This document shows positions 13,421 through 24,609 of a stretch of 64,000 nucleotides of DNA, piece by piece; position 1 is the stretch's first letter; the number at the start of each line of letters is the position of its first letter. Both the position numbers and the translations under genes were made by a program. Below the pieces are notes generated by a model. The model did no database searches. It saw only the letters and a list, made by a program, of their open reading frames with translations, and was not told the origin of the DNA. This DNA comes from Bacteroides sp. (GTDB taxonomy: Bacteria > Bacteroidota > Bacteroidia > Bacteroidales > UBA7960). The DNA lies in the NCBI GenBank assembly GCA_036351255.1, contig JAZBOS010000084.1, forward strand, positions 1-64,000, in the 5' to 3' direction.

Positions 13421-13646
13421 AACCCGCAACTTCGTCATTCGTGGCGAATACATCGAGCTCATCCAGCTGCTCAAGGTCCTGAACTATGCCGAAAGCGGCG
13501 GCCAAGCGAAAGCCCTCGTCGAACAGGGCCTGGTGAAGCTCAATGGCCAGACCGAACTGCGCAAGCGCGCCAAACTGCGCCCCGGCGACCAAGTAGAATA
13601 TCGTGGAAACTTGATCGTGATGCAGGCCGAAACTACACAGGCATAA
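13413..13646 (+). CDS. S4-domain RNA-binding protein
   Basis: A 77-residue protein of the YaaA/RlbA-like S4 family. It reads [18 protein letters not shown], then [18 protein letters not shown] and [12 protein letters not shown], the helix-turn and beta loop of the S4 fold. It probably binds structured RNA; a ribosome or tRNA role is inferred only. The start overlaps the cyclophilin stop (ATGCCTAA), and a strong terminator follows the stop. Confidence 0.9.
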   Translation: MPKTRNFVIRGEYIELIQLLKVLNYAESGGQAKALVEQGLVKLNGQTELRKRAKLRPGDQVEYRGNLIVMQAETTQA

Positions 13647-13677
13647 GCGTTCAGCGATTTTTTCATCTTTAATTTTT

Positions 13678-13712
13678 ACCAGGGCTGCCCCAATCAGCAG
13701 CCCTGGTTTTTT
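13678..13712 (+). terminator. Rho-independent terminator after the S4 gene
   Basis: A perfect 11-bp stem (ACCAGGGCTGC and its complement) with an 8-base loop, followed by six T. It ends the cyclophilin-S4 transcript. Confidence 0.92.
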
Positions 13713-13792
13713 CCCAAAAAAACATTCCATTTCAGGTATAAGGGAATTTATACCTTCAATCTTTCTCCAATACCCTTGCTAACAATTCAGGA

Positions 13793-13864
13793 GTTTAACC
13801 AGTGTTTAAACGTAGTTTAACCAATTATAAACGGTTAAACACCGGTTAAACACCGGTTAAACTC
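13793..13864. repeat. Phased array of GTTTAAAC-like octamers
   Basis: Between the two convergent terminators lie GTTTAACC (13793), GTTTAAAC (13804) and GTTTAACC (13815), each 11 bp apart. A weaker TATAAACG follows, then three nearly identical 11-bp units CGGTTAAACAC/CGGTTAAACTC (13832-13864). The rest of the 400-bp gap (13647-14048) holds two terminators and AT-rich DNA with no gene. A related array lies at 48908-48959. Function unknown. Confidence 0.8.
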
Positions 13865-13993
13865 CGATTTTGATTCAATTTTAAACAGGTTTAGGTTGTT
13901 TTCAGGGAATGGAGGGCTTGGGGCTAAGGCTGCTCACCCGATGCAATAAATGAAGAGGCTGTTTTAGGAATTGACCAGACAGGTAAATGGAAA

Positions 13994-14026
13994 TAAAAAA
14001 AGCCGCTCCTGGTCGGAACGGCTTTT
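13994..14026 (-). terminator. Rho-independent terminator after groEL
   Basis: Read on the minus strand, AAAGCCGTTCC and AGGAGCGGCTTT form an 11-bp stem with mismatches, followed by a run of seven T. It lies 23 bp past the groEL stop. Confidence 0.85.
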
Positions 14027-14048
14027 CCAATTAGAATGAGGGTTGCTA

Positions 14049-16003
<1,955 letters not shown>

Positions 16004-16072
16004 TTTGTGTTTGATTTATTTGTTAAACAATGTTGTTTTGATGCGAAAATAAAATGCTTGCACTCGGCATTG

Positions 16073-16087
16073 GCATAATCCGTGCCA
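16073..16087 (-). promoter_or_regulatory. Sigma-54-like -24/-12 site upstream of groES
   Basis: The minus strand reads TGGCACGGATTATGC, with GG and GC separated by exactly 10 bases as in -24/-12 promoters. A start about 58 nt before groES would follow. The site also sits inside a 19-bp inverted repeat, TTGGCA-N7-TGCCAA (16070-16088), so it could instead be a repressor operator. A TATTTTTG box (16122-16129) is a competing housekeeping -7 element. Confidence 0.45.
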
Positions 16088-16137
16088 AAGGCTGCAAAGC
16101 GGGATTTTGCAGACAATTTTGCAAAAATAGCGCGAGT

Positions 16138-16180
16138 TGAAAAAAAAATGTCAGAATGGTCTGCCATTCTGACATTTTAA
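16138..16180 (-). terminator. Rho-independent terminator after secG
   Basis: A perfect 15-bp stem (AAAATGTCAGAATGG and its complement) with a 4-base loop; on the minus strand it runs into more than eight T. It isolates the secG operon from groES-groEL. Confidence 0.93.
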
Positions 16181-16199
16181 AATAAGATTATAATAAGCC

Positions 16200-16553
16200 C
16201 TAGTTTTCAACTTCTTCAGGGACTTCTTCGGCTTCCTGAACGGGCGCCTGAAAGTCAGCAGGGGGAAGCTGCTGGGCCGGAATCAATTCGCGAACCTCGC
16301 TTTGGGGAGCCTGGCTTTGGTTAGAACGGGGAATGACAAAGGTAGATACCAAAGCCAGCACGACGAGGATTACAGCCAGCGTCCAGGTTGTTTTTTCCAG
16401 GAAGTCGGTGGTTTTTCTGACGCCCATCACCTGGTTACTTGAAGAGAAATTGGAGGCCAGACCGCCACCTTTGGAGTTCTGGACCAGTACGATCAGCACC
16501 AGCAGGACAGAGGTAATGAGGATCAGGACCGAAATTAAAACATACGCACCCAT
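16200..16553 (-). CDS. secG: Preprotein translocase subunit SecG
   Basis: A 117-residue membrane protein of the SecYEG channel. It has two hydrophobic segments (about 5-25 and 55-75) separated by the family loop VQNSKGGGLASNF. The Gln/Pro/Glu-rich tail after the second segment is longer than in E. coli. It starts 3 bp after the TPR gene stop and is the last gene of the operon that starts at or above the sigma-54 activator. Confidence 0.95.
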   Translation of the reverse strand: MGAYVLISVLILITSVLLVLIVLVQNSKGGGLASNFSSSNQVMGVRKTTDFLEKTTWTLAVILVVLALVSTFVIPRSNQSQAPQSEVRELIPAQQLPPADFQAPVQEAEEVPEEVEN

Positions 16554-16556
16554 GGG

Positions 16557-17294
16557 TTATTTCTTTAAATTGATATCGTTTTTAATGCTGTTTATTTTTT
16601 CTGCAAAGTAACTGCTTTTTTCCGGAAATTTCAAGGATAATTTTTGGTAGATATCGAGGGCCTTCTCATGCAATCCTTGTTTCAGGAAAATGGCCGCAAG
16701 GGTTTCGGTACCAATATCTTCCGGGCTGAGCAGGTTCTTTTCGGCAAGGTTTTCGTCGTTCGAGGGATCGCGCCGGGGCCTGATACGGGGTTCTTCTTTC
16801 AGGAAACGATCGATCAGTTCGTTGTGTTTTCGCTGGGGGAAAGCCTGGGAATTCTGGGGATTGGGCGTGTCATTATTTCCTGCTTCAGGGGTGGCTGGTG
16901 GTTGAACTTCTTCGGGCTTTTCGATGGGAGTACCCGTTTTTTCCGGCTTGGTTTTTTCCTTTTTCGAGAACCAGGAAAGAATGCGTGCCGACAGGCTGTC
17001 AGGCCGTGCTTTTCTTTCAGCCGTGCTTATTAGGTCCGGGATGGTTGCCTGGATGGGCTTCACCCGTCCCGAAAGGAAGGCTTGGAAATGCCTGCGGTCA
17101 AAGGCGCTGGCTGCTGCTACATTGACCTGCTGCTCAAAGTCGGGGTGTTTTAATTCCTGGAGATTCCTGGCAAGGAGAAACCGGATGGGCTGGCTGTAAG
17201 GATAGCGGCGGGCCAGCTCGCGCAGAGGCTCGAGGGTCGTTTTATCAAGTTTCTCCGGGTGGTTTATCAATTCCAGAAATCTCTGTGGTTGCAT
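16557..17294 (-). CDS. TPR-containing hypothetical protein
   Basis: A 245-residue soluble protein with no signal peptide. The N-terminal helices resemble a tetratricopeptide-like bundle (PLRELARRYPYSQPIRFLLA), a charged Pro/Glu/Lys-rich linker occupies about 100-185, and the C-terminus has a single TPR-like unit (LAAIFLKQGLHEKALDIYQKL). It lies between lptE and secG, a Bacteroidota gene order, with gaps of 15 and 3 bp. Its function is unknown; an envelope-assembly link is inferred from position only. Confidence 0.8.
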   Translation of the reverse strand: MQPQRFLELINHPEKLDKTTLEPLRELARRYPYSQPIRFLLARNLQELKHPDFEQQVNVAAASAFDRRHFQAFLSGRVKPIQATIPDLISTAERKARPDSLSARILSWFSKKEKTKPEKTGTPIEKPEEVQPPATPEAGNNDTPNPQNSQAFPQRKHNELIDRFLKEEPRIRPRRDPSNDENLAEKNLLSPEDIGTETLAAIFLKQGLHEKALDIYQKLSLKFPEKSSYFAEKINSIKNDINLKK

Positions 17295-17309
17295 AGGGCG
17301 GGGTTTTGC

Positions 17310-17825
17310 TTACCAGTTGACCACGGCCTGGTTAAAGATGTCTTCCACCAGGGCTTCGGTAATGACGGTAATGGCTTCGTCCTCTACTTGCGAAAGGCTG
17401 AGGTTGCTGTCGTAATCCCAATACCGCGAGAAAGATCGCTCAAAATCATTATCAGGTTCAAATTCGTTGATGAAAGTCACCCGCACGGTAATGGTGAGCC
17501 TGTTGAGGGCTGCCTGGTCGTTACCGCTGATGGCAGCCGGAGCAGTGGTATATCCTGTGATGCTGCCTTCCAGATGAAGGTCACCCCCCGAATCGACCAT
17601 GCGTAGATTGGTTTGCTTCAGGAACTTATCCTGCAGCGCTTCGGTAAAACGCTGACTGAGGGTTGGCTGCGGCAGTTGGGCGTTGTTGGGGAAATAACTG
17701 ACGGAAAACGTGGTGGCTTCCGGGGGGATACTGGCCCCGGTGAAGGAATAAACCCCGCAGGCTGCAAGGCCAGCCAGCAGCGCCAGGCTTAAGACCATCC
17801 GGATGGAAAACAGTCGGTATTGCAT
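17310..17825 (-). CDS. lptE: LPS-assembly lipoprotein LptE family
   Basis: A 171-residue lipoprotein with lipobox LAAC near residue 22 followed by GVYSFTGASIP, the Bacteroidota LptE signature. Then come FTEALQDKFL and a beta-rich body with an LHLEGSITGY strand. LptE plugs the LptD barrel that inserts lipopolysaccharide in the outer membrane. It follows the sigma-54 activator by 45 bp. Confidence 0.88.
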   Translation of the reverse strand: MQYRLFSIRMVLSLALLAGLAACGVYSFTGASIPPEATTFSVSYFPNNAQLPQPTLSQRFTEALQDKFLKQTNLRMVDSGGDLHLEGSITGYTTAPAAISGNDQAALNRLTITVRVTFINEFEPDNDFERSFSRYWDYDSNLSLSQVEDEAITVITEALVEDIFNQAVVNW

Positions 17826-17870
17826 ATCGGTGTAAAACTTTGAAAGTCAACAAAAATACAAAAAATGATG

Positions 17871-19118
17871 TCAGCCAATACCGTATTCCTTGATTTTACG
17901 GTAAAGGGTGCGTTCTGAGATTCCCAGTTCCTCGGCGGCTCGCTTGCGGCGGCCCTTGAATTTTTGCAGTGCCTTGATAATGAGGTCTTTTTCGTTTTCG
18001 TGAATGGAGAGGCTCTCGTGGACCTCCTCGTGGGTGGCTTCCTCAATGGTCTCAAAATCCTCCGGTTCCTCAGGGCGGGAAAAGGTCACTTCATTCTCCT
18101 GGTTGTAGACCTGCGGCAGGTCAGTCTTTTCATACAATTTCTGAAGGAGCTGGGTGTGTTCGGTATCGAGTGAGCCTGAGATCTGGCCGCTCTCCACAAT
18201 TTTGCCGATAATCTTTTTCATATCGGTAATGTCGCGCCGCATATCGAAAAGCAGTTTGTAGAGAATCTCACGTTCGCTCATGTCGCCCGAATAGTTTTGA
18301 CTGTTGCTGAGCAGGACGGGGAGGCGGTTTTCGATCTCAGATGGCATGTATTTCAGGATTGTATCGGCCGTAATGTTGCGATTACTTTCGATGACGGAGA
18401 TTTGTTCGGCCAGGTTTTTCAGCTGTCGGATGTTGCCCGACCAGCGTTGCCGCATCAGGAAGTCTTCGGCATCAGCGCTAAGCTGCAGGGTAGGCATGCG
18501 GTACTTCTCGGCAAAGTCGGAAGAGAACTTGCGGAAGAGCAGAACGATGTCGTCCTTGCGTTCACGCAGCGGGGGGACGTGGATGGGAACGGTGTTGAGC
18601 CTGTAAAAAAGATCTTCACGGAACTTTCCGGTAGCAATGGCTTCCTGCAGGTTGACGTTGGTGGCCCCCACCACCCTTACATCGGTTTTCTGGACTTTGG
18701 AGGAGCCAACACGAATAAACTCGCCCGATTCGAGTACGCGCAGCAGGCGCACTTGGGTAAGCAAGGGCAGCTCGGCCACCTCATCGAGGAAGATGGTACC
18801 GCCATTGACGACTTCGAAATATCCTTTGCGGGCGTCGTGAGCGCCCGTGAAAGCCCCTTTTCCATGGCCGAAGAGCTCGGAGTCGATGGTGCCTTCGGGG
18901 ATGGCACCGCAGTTTACGGCAATATAGGGGCCGTGCTTGCGGGCACTGAGCTGGTGAATGATCTTTGGAAACACCTCCTTACCGGTTCCGCTTTCACCGG
19001 TAATCAATACGGTAATGTCGGTGGGTGCCACCTGCCTGGCCACATCGATGGCCCGATCCAGGCGGGGTGAAAACCCGATAATGCCAAAACGTTGCTTTAT
19101 GGTTTGAATGTCAAACAT
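17871..19118 (-). CDS. Sigma-54-dependent transcriptional activator
   Basis: A 415-residue AAA+ enhancer-binding protein without a receiver domain. Walker A GESGTGKE is at 41-48, the sigma-54-contacting GAFTGA loop at 88-93, and Walker B GGTIFLDE at 106-113. A Fis-type helix-turn-helix closes the protein (AAEELGISERTLYRKIKEYG, about 392-411). With no N-terminal sensor it is probably controlled by its level or by a partner. It is the upstream neighbour of lptE-TPR-secG and shows that sigma-54 is used in this organism. Confidence 0.93.
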   Translation of the reverse strand: MFDIQTIKQRFGIIGFSPRLDRAIDVARQVAPTDITVLITGESGTGKEVFPKIIHQLSARKHGPYIAVNCGAIPEGTIDSELFGHGKGAFTGAHDARKGYFEVVNGGTIFLDEVAELPLLTQVRLLRVLESGEFIRVGSSKVQKTDVRVVGATNVNLQEAIATGKFREDLFYRLNTVPIHVPPLRERKDDIVLLFRKFSSDFAEKYRMPTLQLSADAEDFLMRQRWSGNIRQLKNLAEQISVIESNRNITADTILKYMPSEIENRLPVLLSNSQNYSGDMSEREILYKLLFDMRRDITDMKKIIGKIVESGQISGSLDTEHTQLLQKLYEKTDLPQVYNQENEVTFSRPEEPEDFETIEEATHEEVHESLSIHENEKDLIIKALQKFKGRRKRAAEELGISERTLYRKIKEYGIG

Positions 19119-19121
19119 GAT

Positions 19122-19658
19122 TTATTTCTTATGAATGATGACCGCATTGGGATGGTTTTTCAAGATATCAAGAAAAATCTCCAGCTGACTTGCGGTTTCA
19201 AATTTTACGTTGTATTGTAGGGGGCCGAAGCCGGACTTCACTAACAGGACAGAGTCATCGCCCTCATAACTCCCCAGGAAAAGGCCAACAGCTCCCAGCA
19301 GGTATGAGACTGGGGGGTGGTAGTCGGCGCTGTGCCCCGGCTTGAAAAGGACCTGTTCGATTTTATCAGCAGGAATTTCGATTTGTGTTTGCTTGTCTTT
19401 GTCCAGTATGAAGAAGTCAGCATCGCTAAAGCTGATAAAGCCTGCATTGACAGAAGTTTTTAAAACCGTCCTGAACAAGATGCTGATAAACAGGAAACCC
19501 AGCGCTGCCAGGAAGACATAATCTATGTTTTTTCCCAGCCCGGTAAAGCGTGAGGTCATTTGGAGAAAAAGGGCGAGAAGGAACAGAAAAACACTGGTTC
19601 CAATCAGGATCCTAAGCATCAGTTGCCGGCTCTTTTTTTTGATGGGAAACAATAACAT
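19122..19658 (-). CDS. Conserved membrane protein, function unknown
   Basis: A 178-residue protein with a basic start and two hydrophobic segments (about 15-33 and 44-64). A soluble beta-rich domain of about 110 residues follows and resembles a PH-like module (FISFSDADFFIL, then IEIPADKIEQVLFKPG). No family is recognised. Its stop lies 3 bp before the start of the sigma-54 activator, so the two are cotranscribed. Confidence 0.75.
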   Translation of the reverse strand: MLLFPIKKKSRQLMLRILIGTSVFLFLLALFLQMTSRFTGLGKNIDYVFLAALGFLFISILFRTVLKTSVNAGFISFSDADFFILDKDKQTQIEIPADKIEQVLFKPGHSADYHPPVSYLLGAVGLFLGSYEGDDSVLLVKSGFGPLQYNVKFETASQLEIFLDILKNHPNAVIIHKK

Positions 19659-19908
19659 AGTTTATGCCAATACGTCAGTTTATTTATGCAAAGTTAATAC
19701 TTTAATCAGTCCGGTCGTCATAAAGGCATTGTTAGCCTCAATGCAATAAAAACCCAGACAGGTGTTATTTATTTGAGAGGTTGTATAACAATAGTTGGTT
19801 TTTATCTAATTAATTATTAACTTTAATCTTAAGGTGGGAATTTTTTTTTAAGTTACCCCGTTTATTTTTATGGAAAGGACGGTTAAGTACTCACTTAATA
19901 CCTGAGCC

Positions 19909-21996
19909 ATGAGCAAGTTGAAAATGCATCAGGCCTTTAAGGATAAGGCTGAAATTTTTCTTAAAAAACTGAATGGCGGATTTGGCGGCCGAGATGACCT
20001 CGGGGGTAATCTCCGGGATTTTCTGGAAGAAATTATTGCTTTCGATTTCCAGGAGAAGGTTTACGATGAAGAACATCTCCTGCGACTTTCGGCAGCATTT
20101 GAACAGAGCGCTAACGCCATTTTTATTACTGATACGCGGGGAAACATAGAGTATGCAAATCCCCGGTTCTATCAGGTGAGCGGCTATTCTGCAGAAGAGG
20201 TTTTGGGTCAGAACCCCCGCCTCCTGAAATATGAACATTCGAAGATCAATTACAAGGAATTGTGGGAAACAATTAGCAGTGGGAAGACCTGGAGGGGTGA
20301 GTTTTTGAACCGGTCAAAATCTGGTGAATTTTTCTGGGAGATGGGCACCATTACCCCGGTAAAGAACAAACGGGGAAAAATCATCAATTACCTGGCCATA
20401 AAGGAAGATATTACCCATCGTAAGAAAGCCGAAGAGGATTTGCTGCATTCAGAGCAAAAGTACCGGGCGTTGTTTGACCGCTCGTATGACGCTATCCTGA
20501 TTCTTGACAGCCTTCAGATCATGGACTGCAACCGGAATGCCGGACTGCTTTTCCAAAGAACCTGTCATAAACTGCAGCGGTCGAATATCAGTGAATTAAT
20601 GCCCGTGGAACGGAAAAATGGTGGAGACAATCTTGAAAAATTTCGTTCTGCAATCGGGGAAGTCCTAAGGGGGAAGCCCCAACATATTGACCTCCTGATG
20701 AAACGGGGCGAAGGAATTTTTGATGCAGAGGTGAGTCTAAACCGGATTAACAGCGGTCAGAAAACTATGGTTCAGGCCATCATCCGTGATGTCAGTCAAA
20801 AAAGGCAGGCGGAAAAAGAACTGATCAGGGCAAGGGATGAAGCAGAAAAAGCACGGAAATCCCAATCAGATTTTCTCTCCCTGATGAGTCACGAGATTCG
20901 CACTCCTCTGAATGCTGTGGTAGCCCTGACGGATTTGATGCTGCACGAAAAACTCAATGCAGATCAACTGGAAAACCTGCACTCGGTTAAAGCCTCGGCC
21001 CGGCATTTGCTTGGGTTGATTGACGACATCCTGGATTACAACAAGATTGAATCGGGCAACATCGAATTTGAGGAATATGATTTTGATATCCGGTCCTTGG
21101 TATCTGAGGTTAAGAAGACCCTGGAAATAAAGGCGCAGGAAAAGAACATCAAGTTGACGGTTGGAGTAGATGAGCACGTTCCAAAGGTCCTTCAGGCCGA
21201 CACCTTGCGGTTAAAACAGGTGTTGTTTAACCTTGTCTCGAACGGGACCAAATTCACTGAAAAAGGCTTTGTGAGCTTGAGGGTGATGCTTGGAGAATCG
21301 AAAAAGGACGATCATCAGATTGTGTTCGAGGTGGAGGATACGGGCATTGGGATTGCCAGCGACCGGTTGGATGCCATATTTGAAAAATTTACGCAAGCAG
21401 AAACCAGCACTACGCGTAAATATGGGGGCAGCGGTCTTGGTTTAACCGTTTGCAAGCGATTGATAGAATTGCAGGGGGGAGAGATCCATGCGAAAAGCAC
21501 CCCCGGAAAAGGTTCAATATTTACTTTTTACCTTTCCATGAAAACAGGAGGTCTGTATGGTGCAGACCTGACCCCGGAAAACGAAACCATAGGAATGGAA
21601 AGCTTGGAAGGAATGCATATCCTGATGGTGGAGGATGACCCCATGAACCAGTTTGTAGGCCGCAGAGTCATAGAGAAAAAGTGGAATGCCATGCTGACCA
21701 TTGCTTCTTCGGGTGAACAAGCACTTTCTTTGCTGCAGAAAAAGGACTTTGACCTGGTATTGATGGATTTGTTGCTGCCGAGCATTGACGGGTATGATCT
21801 GACCCAGATGATCAGGAACAATTACCAAGGCAAAATCAGGAATACTGACATTCCAATCATTGCCCTGACTGCTGATGCATTTCTGGAAACCCGAAACCGG
21901 GCCTATAAGGCTGGAGTGGATGACTTTCTCACCAAACCCTTCGATTTTTACAGGCTTTTTCAAAAAATAGCAAGATATTTTCCTTCAAAAAGTTGA
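19909..21996 (+). CDS. Hybrid sensor histidine kinase/response regulator
   Basis: A 695-residue soluble hybrid kinase. Two PAS domains are at about 60-170 and 180-300; the first contains ANAIFITDTRGNIEYANPRFY. HisKA carries the phospho-acceptor His328 (SHEIRTPLN). An HATPase_c domain follows (DTGIGI and GGSGLGLTVCKRL, about 480-515). The C-terminal receiver (about 568-690) has VEDDPMNQ and the phospho-acceptor Asp620. There is no transmembrane segment or signal peptide, so it senses a cytoplasmic signal. No cognate regulator is adjacent. The 250-bp gap upstream shows no other feature. Confidence 0.93.
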   Translation: MSKLKMHQAFKDKAEIFLKKLNGGFGGRDDLGGNLRDFLEEIIAFDFQEKVYDEEHLLRLSAAFEQSANAIFITDTRGNIEYANPRFYQVSGYSAEEVLGQNPRLLKYEHSKINYKELWETISSGKTWRGEFLNRSKSGEFFWEMGTITPVKNKRGKIINYLAIKEDITHRKKAEEDLLHSEQKYRALFDRSYDAILILDSLQIMDCNRNAGLLFQRTCHKLQRSNISELMPVERKNGGDNLEKFRSAIGEVLRGKPQHIDLLMKRGEGIFDAEVSLNRINSGQKTMVQAIIRDVSQKRQAEKELIRARDEAEKARKSQSDFLSLMSHEIRTPLNAVVALTDLMLHEKLNADQLENLHSVKASARHLLGLIDDILDYNKIESGNIEFEEYDFDIRSLVSEVKKTLEIKAQEKNIKLTVGVDEHVPKVLQADTLRLKQVLFNLVSNGTKFTEKGFVSLRVMLGESKKDDHQIVFEVEDTGIGIASDRLDAIFEKFTQAETSTTRKYGGSGLGLTVCKRLIELQGGEIHAKSTPGKGSIFTFYLSMKTGGLYGADLTPENETIGMESLEGMHILMVEDDPMNQFVGRRVIEKKWNAMLTIASSGEQALSLLQKKDFDLVLMDLLLPSIDGYDLTQMIRNNYQGKIRNTDIPIIALTADAFLETRNRAYKAGVDDFLTKPFDFYRLFQKIARYFPSKS

Positions 21997-22046
21997 AAGC
22001 AATCGACTTTCAGCCAATGAGCTACAAAAGATATGAATGGTTTTTT

Positions 22047-22054
22047 TAACTTTG
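22047..22054 (+). promoter_or_regulatory. Putative -7 box upstream of metG
   Basis: TAACTTTG matches TAnnTTTG exactly and would give a leader of about 210 nt for metG. No -33 TTTG was found at standard spacing. The rest of the 275-bp gap has no gene and no recognised riboswitch. Confidence 0.4.
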
Positions 22055-22271
22055 CAGTTTATTTGCCGTGAGCGAAGCGTTGTTTTTCTAAACTGTTTTT
22101 CTGAGTCCTGAAAGGATAATTTTGTAGCGGCCTGACAAGTCACCCGGAATGGGTTAATTAGTCAATTAGCGAAGGACAAAATACCGGGGCTGCCCAGCAC
22201 AGTTTCTTTCAGCCTTTGGCAGATAAAGAAGACCCAAACGAAGTATTCCTGATATTGAAAAAACCATCATT

Positions 22272-24344
22272 GTGAACAAGGCTGATCAAACACCTAAAAA
22301 AAATTTTAAACGCTATACCGTAACCTCTGCACTGCCCTATGCCAATGGACCGATTCATATTGGCCACTTGGCGGGGGTTTACGTTCCTGCCGATATTTAT
22401 GCCCGCTATTTAAGGCTCAAGGGTGAGGATGTGATTTTTATCGGGGGCAGTGATGAGCACGGGGTGCCCATTACCATTAAGGCACGCCAGGAAGGCGTCA
22501 GCCCCCAGCAAATTGTGGACAAGTACCACAACATGATCAAGGATTCCTTCGAAAGGTTTGGTATTTCGTTTGATGTTTACAGCCGCACTTCGGCCCCGGT
22601 GCATCACGAAACCGCTTCGGCCTTTTTCCGTAAGTTGTATGACAATGGCCAGTTTATAGAAAAGGAGAGCGAACAATACTATGATGAGGAGACCCGGCAT
22701 TTTCTGGCCGATCGTTATATCACAGGCACTTGCCCGCACTGTGGTTTTGAACGTGCTTATGGTGACCAGTGTGAAAGCTGCGGCACTTCACTCAGTCCCA
22801 CCGACCTGATCAACCCCAAATCAGTATTGAGTGGAAATCCGCCGGTGATGAAGCCCACCAGGCACTGGTACTTGCCCCTTGATCAGTATGAACCCTGGCT
22901 CAGGGAATGGATTTTGGAAGGGCACAAGCACGACTGGAAACCCAATGTTTACGGGCAGTGTAAGTCGTGGATTGACCAGGGTTTGCAGCCCAGGGCTGTA
23001 ACGCGTGACCTCGACTGGGGCGTAAAAGTACCCATAGAAGGGACCGAAGGGAAAGTTCTGTATGTTTGGTTTGATGCACCAATAGGATATATCTCTGCCA
23101 CGCGTGAATGGGGCGAGGCCAATAGGAAAGAATGGGAAAAATACTGGAAAAGCCCCGATAGCAAACTGGTTCACTTCATTGGGAAGGATAATATCGTGTT
23201 TCATTGCATTATCTTCCCGAGCATGCTGAAGGCCGAAGGCAGCTATATTTTGCCTGATAATGTACCTGCTAACGAGTTTTTGAATTTGGAAGGGGACAAG
23301 ATCTCCACTTCACGCAATTGGGCGGTATGGCTCCACGAATACCTGGAGGAGTTTCCCGGCAAGGAGGATGTATTGCGTTATGTGCTTTGTTCCGCTGCTC
23401 CCGAAACCAAGGACAATGATTTTACCTGGAAAGATTTCCAGACACGCAATAACAGTGAACTGCTGGCTATCTTCGGTAATTTTGTGAATCGTACCCTGGT
23501 GCTTACTCACAAGTATTTTGACGGTAAGGTGCCAGGAGTTCAAATTTTGAGCACAGAAGACAAGCAGACGCTGGAGGCGCTTGCCGCACTTCCTGATAAG
23601 ATCTCACACAGCCTTGAACTCTACCGGTTCAGGGAGGCGCTTTCGGAATTCATGAACCTGGCCCGGCTTGGGAATAAATATCTTACAGATGCCGAGCCCT
23701 GGAAGATCTTTAAAACAGATCCTGACAGGGTTGGCACCATCCTGAATGTCAGTTTGCAGATTTGTGCCAGTCTGGCCATTCTGTCTGAGCCATTTTTGCC
23801 CTTTACTGCCTTGAAACTGAAAGACATGCTGAGCCTGGAAGGGAATCTTTGGGGTGAGGCCGGAAACTCCAATGTTTTACCGTTTAATCATAGCATAAAA
23901 GAGCCATTTCTTTTGTTTGAAAAAATTGAAGATTCGGCTATAGATGCCCAGGTTCAGAAATTGCTGAAGACCAAGGAAAACAACGCAAATCTGGCAACCG
24001 AGGCGGCTCCCTCCAAAGTTCCCGTAAACTTTGAAGATTTTTCAAAAGTGGACATAAGGGTTTCTACGATCATTTCAGCCGAAAAAGTGGCAAAAACAAA
24101 AAAATTGCTAAAACTGGAAGTCGACACAGGAATAGACCGCCGCATCATCGTTTCGGGTATTGCAGAATACTACCCCCCGGATGAGATTGTCGGCAAAAAG
24201 GTAGTGGTTTTGATAAACCTTGAACCTAAAACCATTAAAGGCATTGAGTCGCATGGTATGCTTCTGATGGCGCAGGACAACCAGGGGGCACTTAGTTTTG
24301 TCTTTCCGGAGAAAGATTTTGAAAACGGAAGTATCATAAGTTAA
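22272..24344 (+). CDS. metG: Methionyl-tRNA synthetase
   Basis: A 690-residue class I synthetase that charges initiator and elongator tRNA-Met. HIGH is at 29-32 (PIHIGHL), followed by a zinc knuckle with CPHC and CESC pairs near 156-173, and the KMSKS-equivalent is KISTS. The anticodon-binding helical region ends near 560. A C-terminal tRNA-binding OB fold (about 590-690, [12 protein letters not shown]) is fused, which promotes dimerisation. The start is GTG 22272, because no in-frame ATG precedes the conserved [10 protein letters not shown] block. Confidence 0.96.
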   Translation: MNKADQTPKKNFKRYTVTSALPYANGPIHIGHLAGVYVPADIYARYLRLKGEDVIFIGGSDEHGVPITIKARQEGVSPQQIVDKYHNMIKDSFERFGISFDVYSRTSAPVHHETASAFFRKLYDNGQFIEKESEQYYDEETRHFLADRYITGTCPHCGFERAYGDQCESCGTSLSPTDLINPKSVLSGNPPVMKPTRHWYLPLDQYEPWLREWILEGHKHDWKPNVYGQCKSWIDQGLQPRAVTRDLDWGVKVPIEGTEGKVLYVWFDAPIGYISATREWGEANRKEWEKYWKSPDSKLVHFIGKDNIVFHCIIFPSMLKAEGSYILPDNVPANEFLNLEGDKISTSRNWAVWLHEYLEEFPGKEDVLRYVLCSAAPETKDNDFTWKDFQTRNNSELLAIFGNFVNRTLVLTHKYFDGKVPGVQILSTEDKQTLEALAALPDKISHSLELYRFREALSEFMNLARLGNKYLTDAEPWKIFKTDPDRVGTILNVSLQICASLAILSEPFLPFTALKLKDMLSLEGNLWGEAGNSNVLPFNHSIKEPFLLFEKIEDSAIDAQVQKLLKTKENNANLATEAAPSKVPVNFEDFSKVDIRVSTIISAEKVAKTKKLLKLEVDTGIDRRIIVSGIAEYYPPDEIVGKKVVVLINLEPKTIKGIESHGMLLMAQDNQGALSFVFPEKDFENGSIIS

Positions 24345-24426
24345 AAATGACCTTTTTAGACTATAATTTTTTTTGGTTTTGTGTTAATTAATCGGAGGTG
24401 CAATTATTAGTAACTGAAAAATTAAT

Positions 24427-24434
24427 TATATTTG
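24427..24434 (+). promoter_or_regulatory. Putative -7 box for tRNA-Arg
   Basis: TATATTTG, 10 bp before the tRNA 5' end, matches the Bacteroidota -7 consensus. A -33 element is not evident. Confidence 0.5.
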
Positions 24435-24444
24435 CGGCGATTTT

Positions 24445-24516
24445 GGCCCCGTAGTTCAACGGATAGAACGGAAGTTTCCTAAACTTTAAATACAGGTTCG
24501 ATTCCTGTCGGGGCTA
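24445..24516 (+). tRNA. tRNA-Arg, anticodon CCT
   Basis: A 72-nt cloverleaf. The acceptor stem GGCCCCG pairs with CGGGGCT (closing G-U at 1-72), with discriminator A. The D arm is GTTC/GAAC, the anticodon arm GAAGT-TTCCTAA-ACTTT gives anticodon CCT (reads AGG), and the T arm is ACAGG-TTCGATT-CCTGT. CCA is not encoded. It stands between metG and a small protein gene. Confidence 0.96.
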
Positions 24517-24609
24517 CAAACATTAGAAAAAAAATTTAAAAACTTCATTTTTTACTTAGGTTTTTAAAGATTTGTTTTAACTTCGCTGTACCCTCGAAAT
24601 TATTTAAAC

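Noticed and set aside
16004..16200. Possible CIRCE (HrcA) operator before groES
   Set aside because: Only one half-site-like GAGTGCAAG is present; the second half at the 9-bp spacing is missing.
21997..22271. Riboswitch or T-box leader for metG
   Set aside because: No conserved T-box or SAM riboswitch sequence was recognisable in the 275-bp leader; only a -7-like box is visible.
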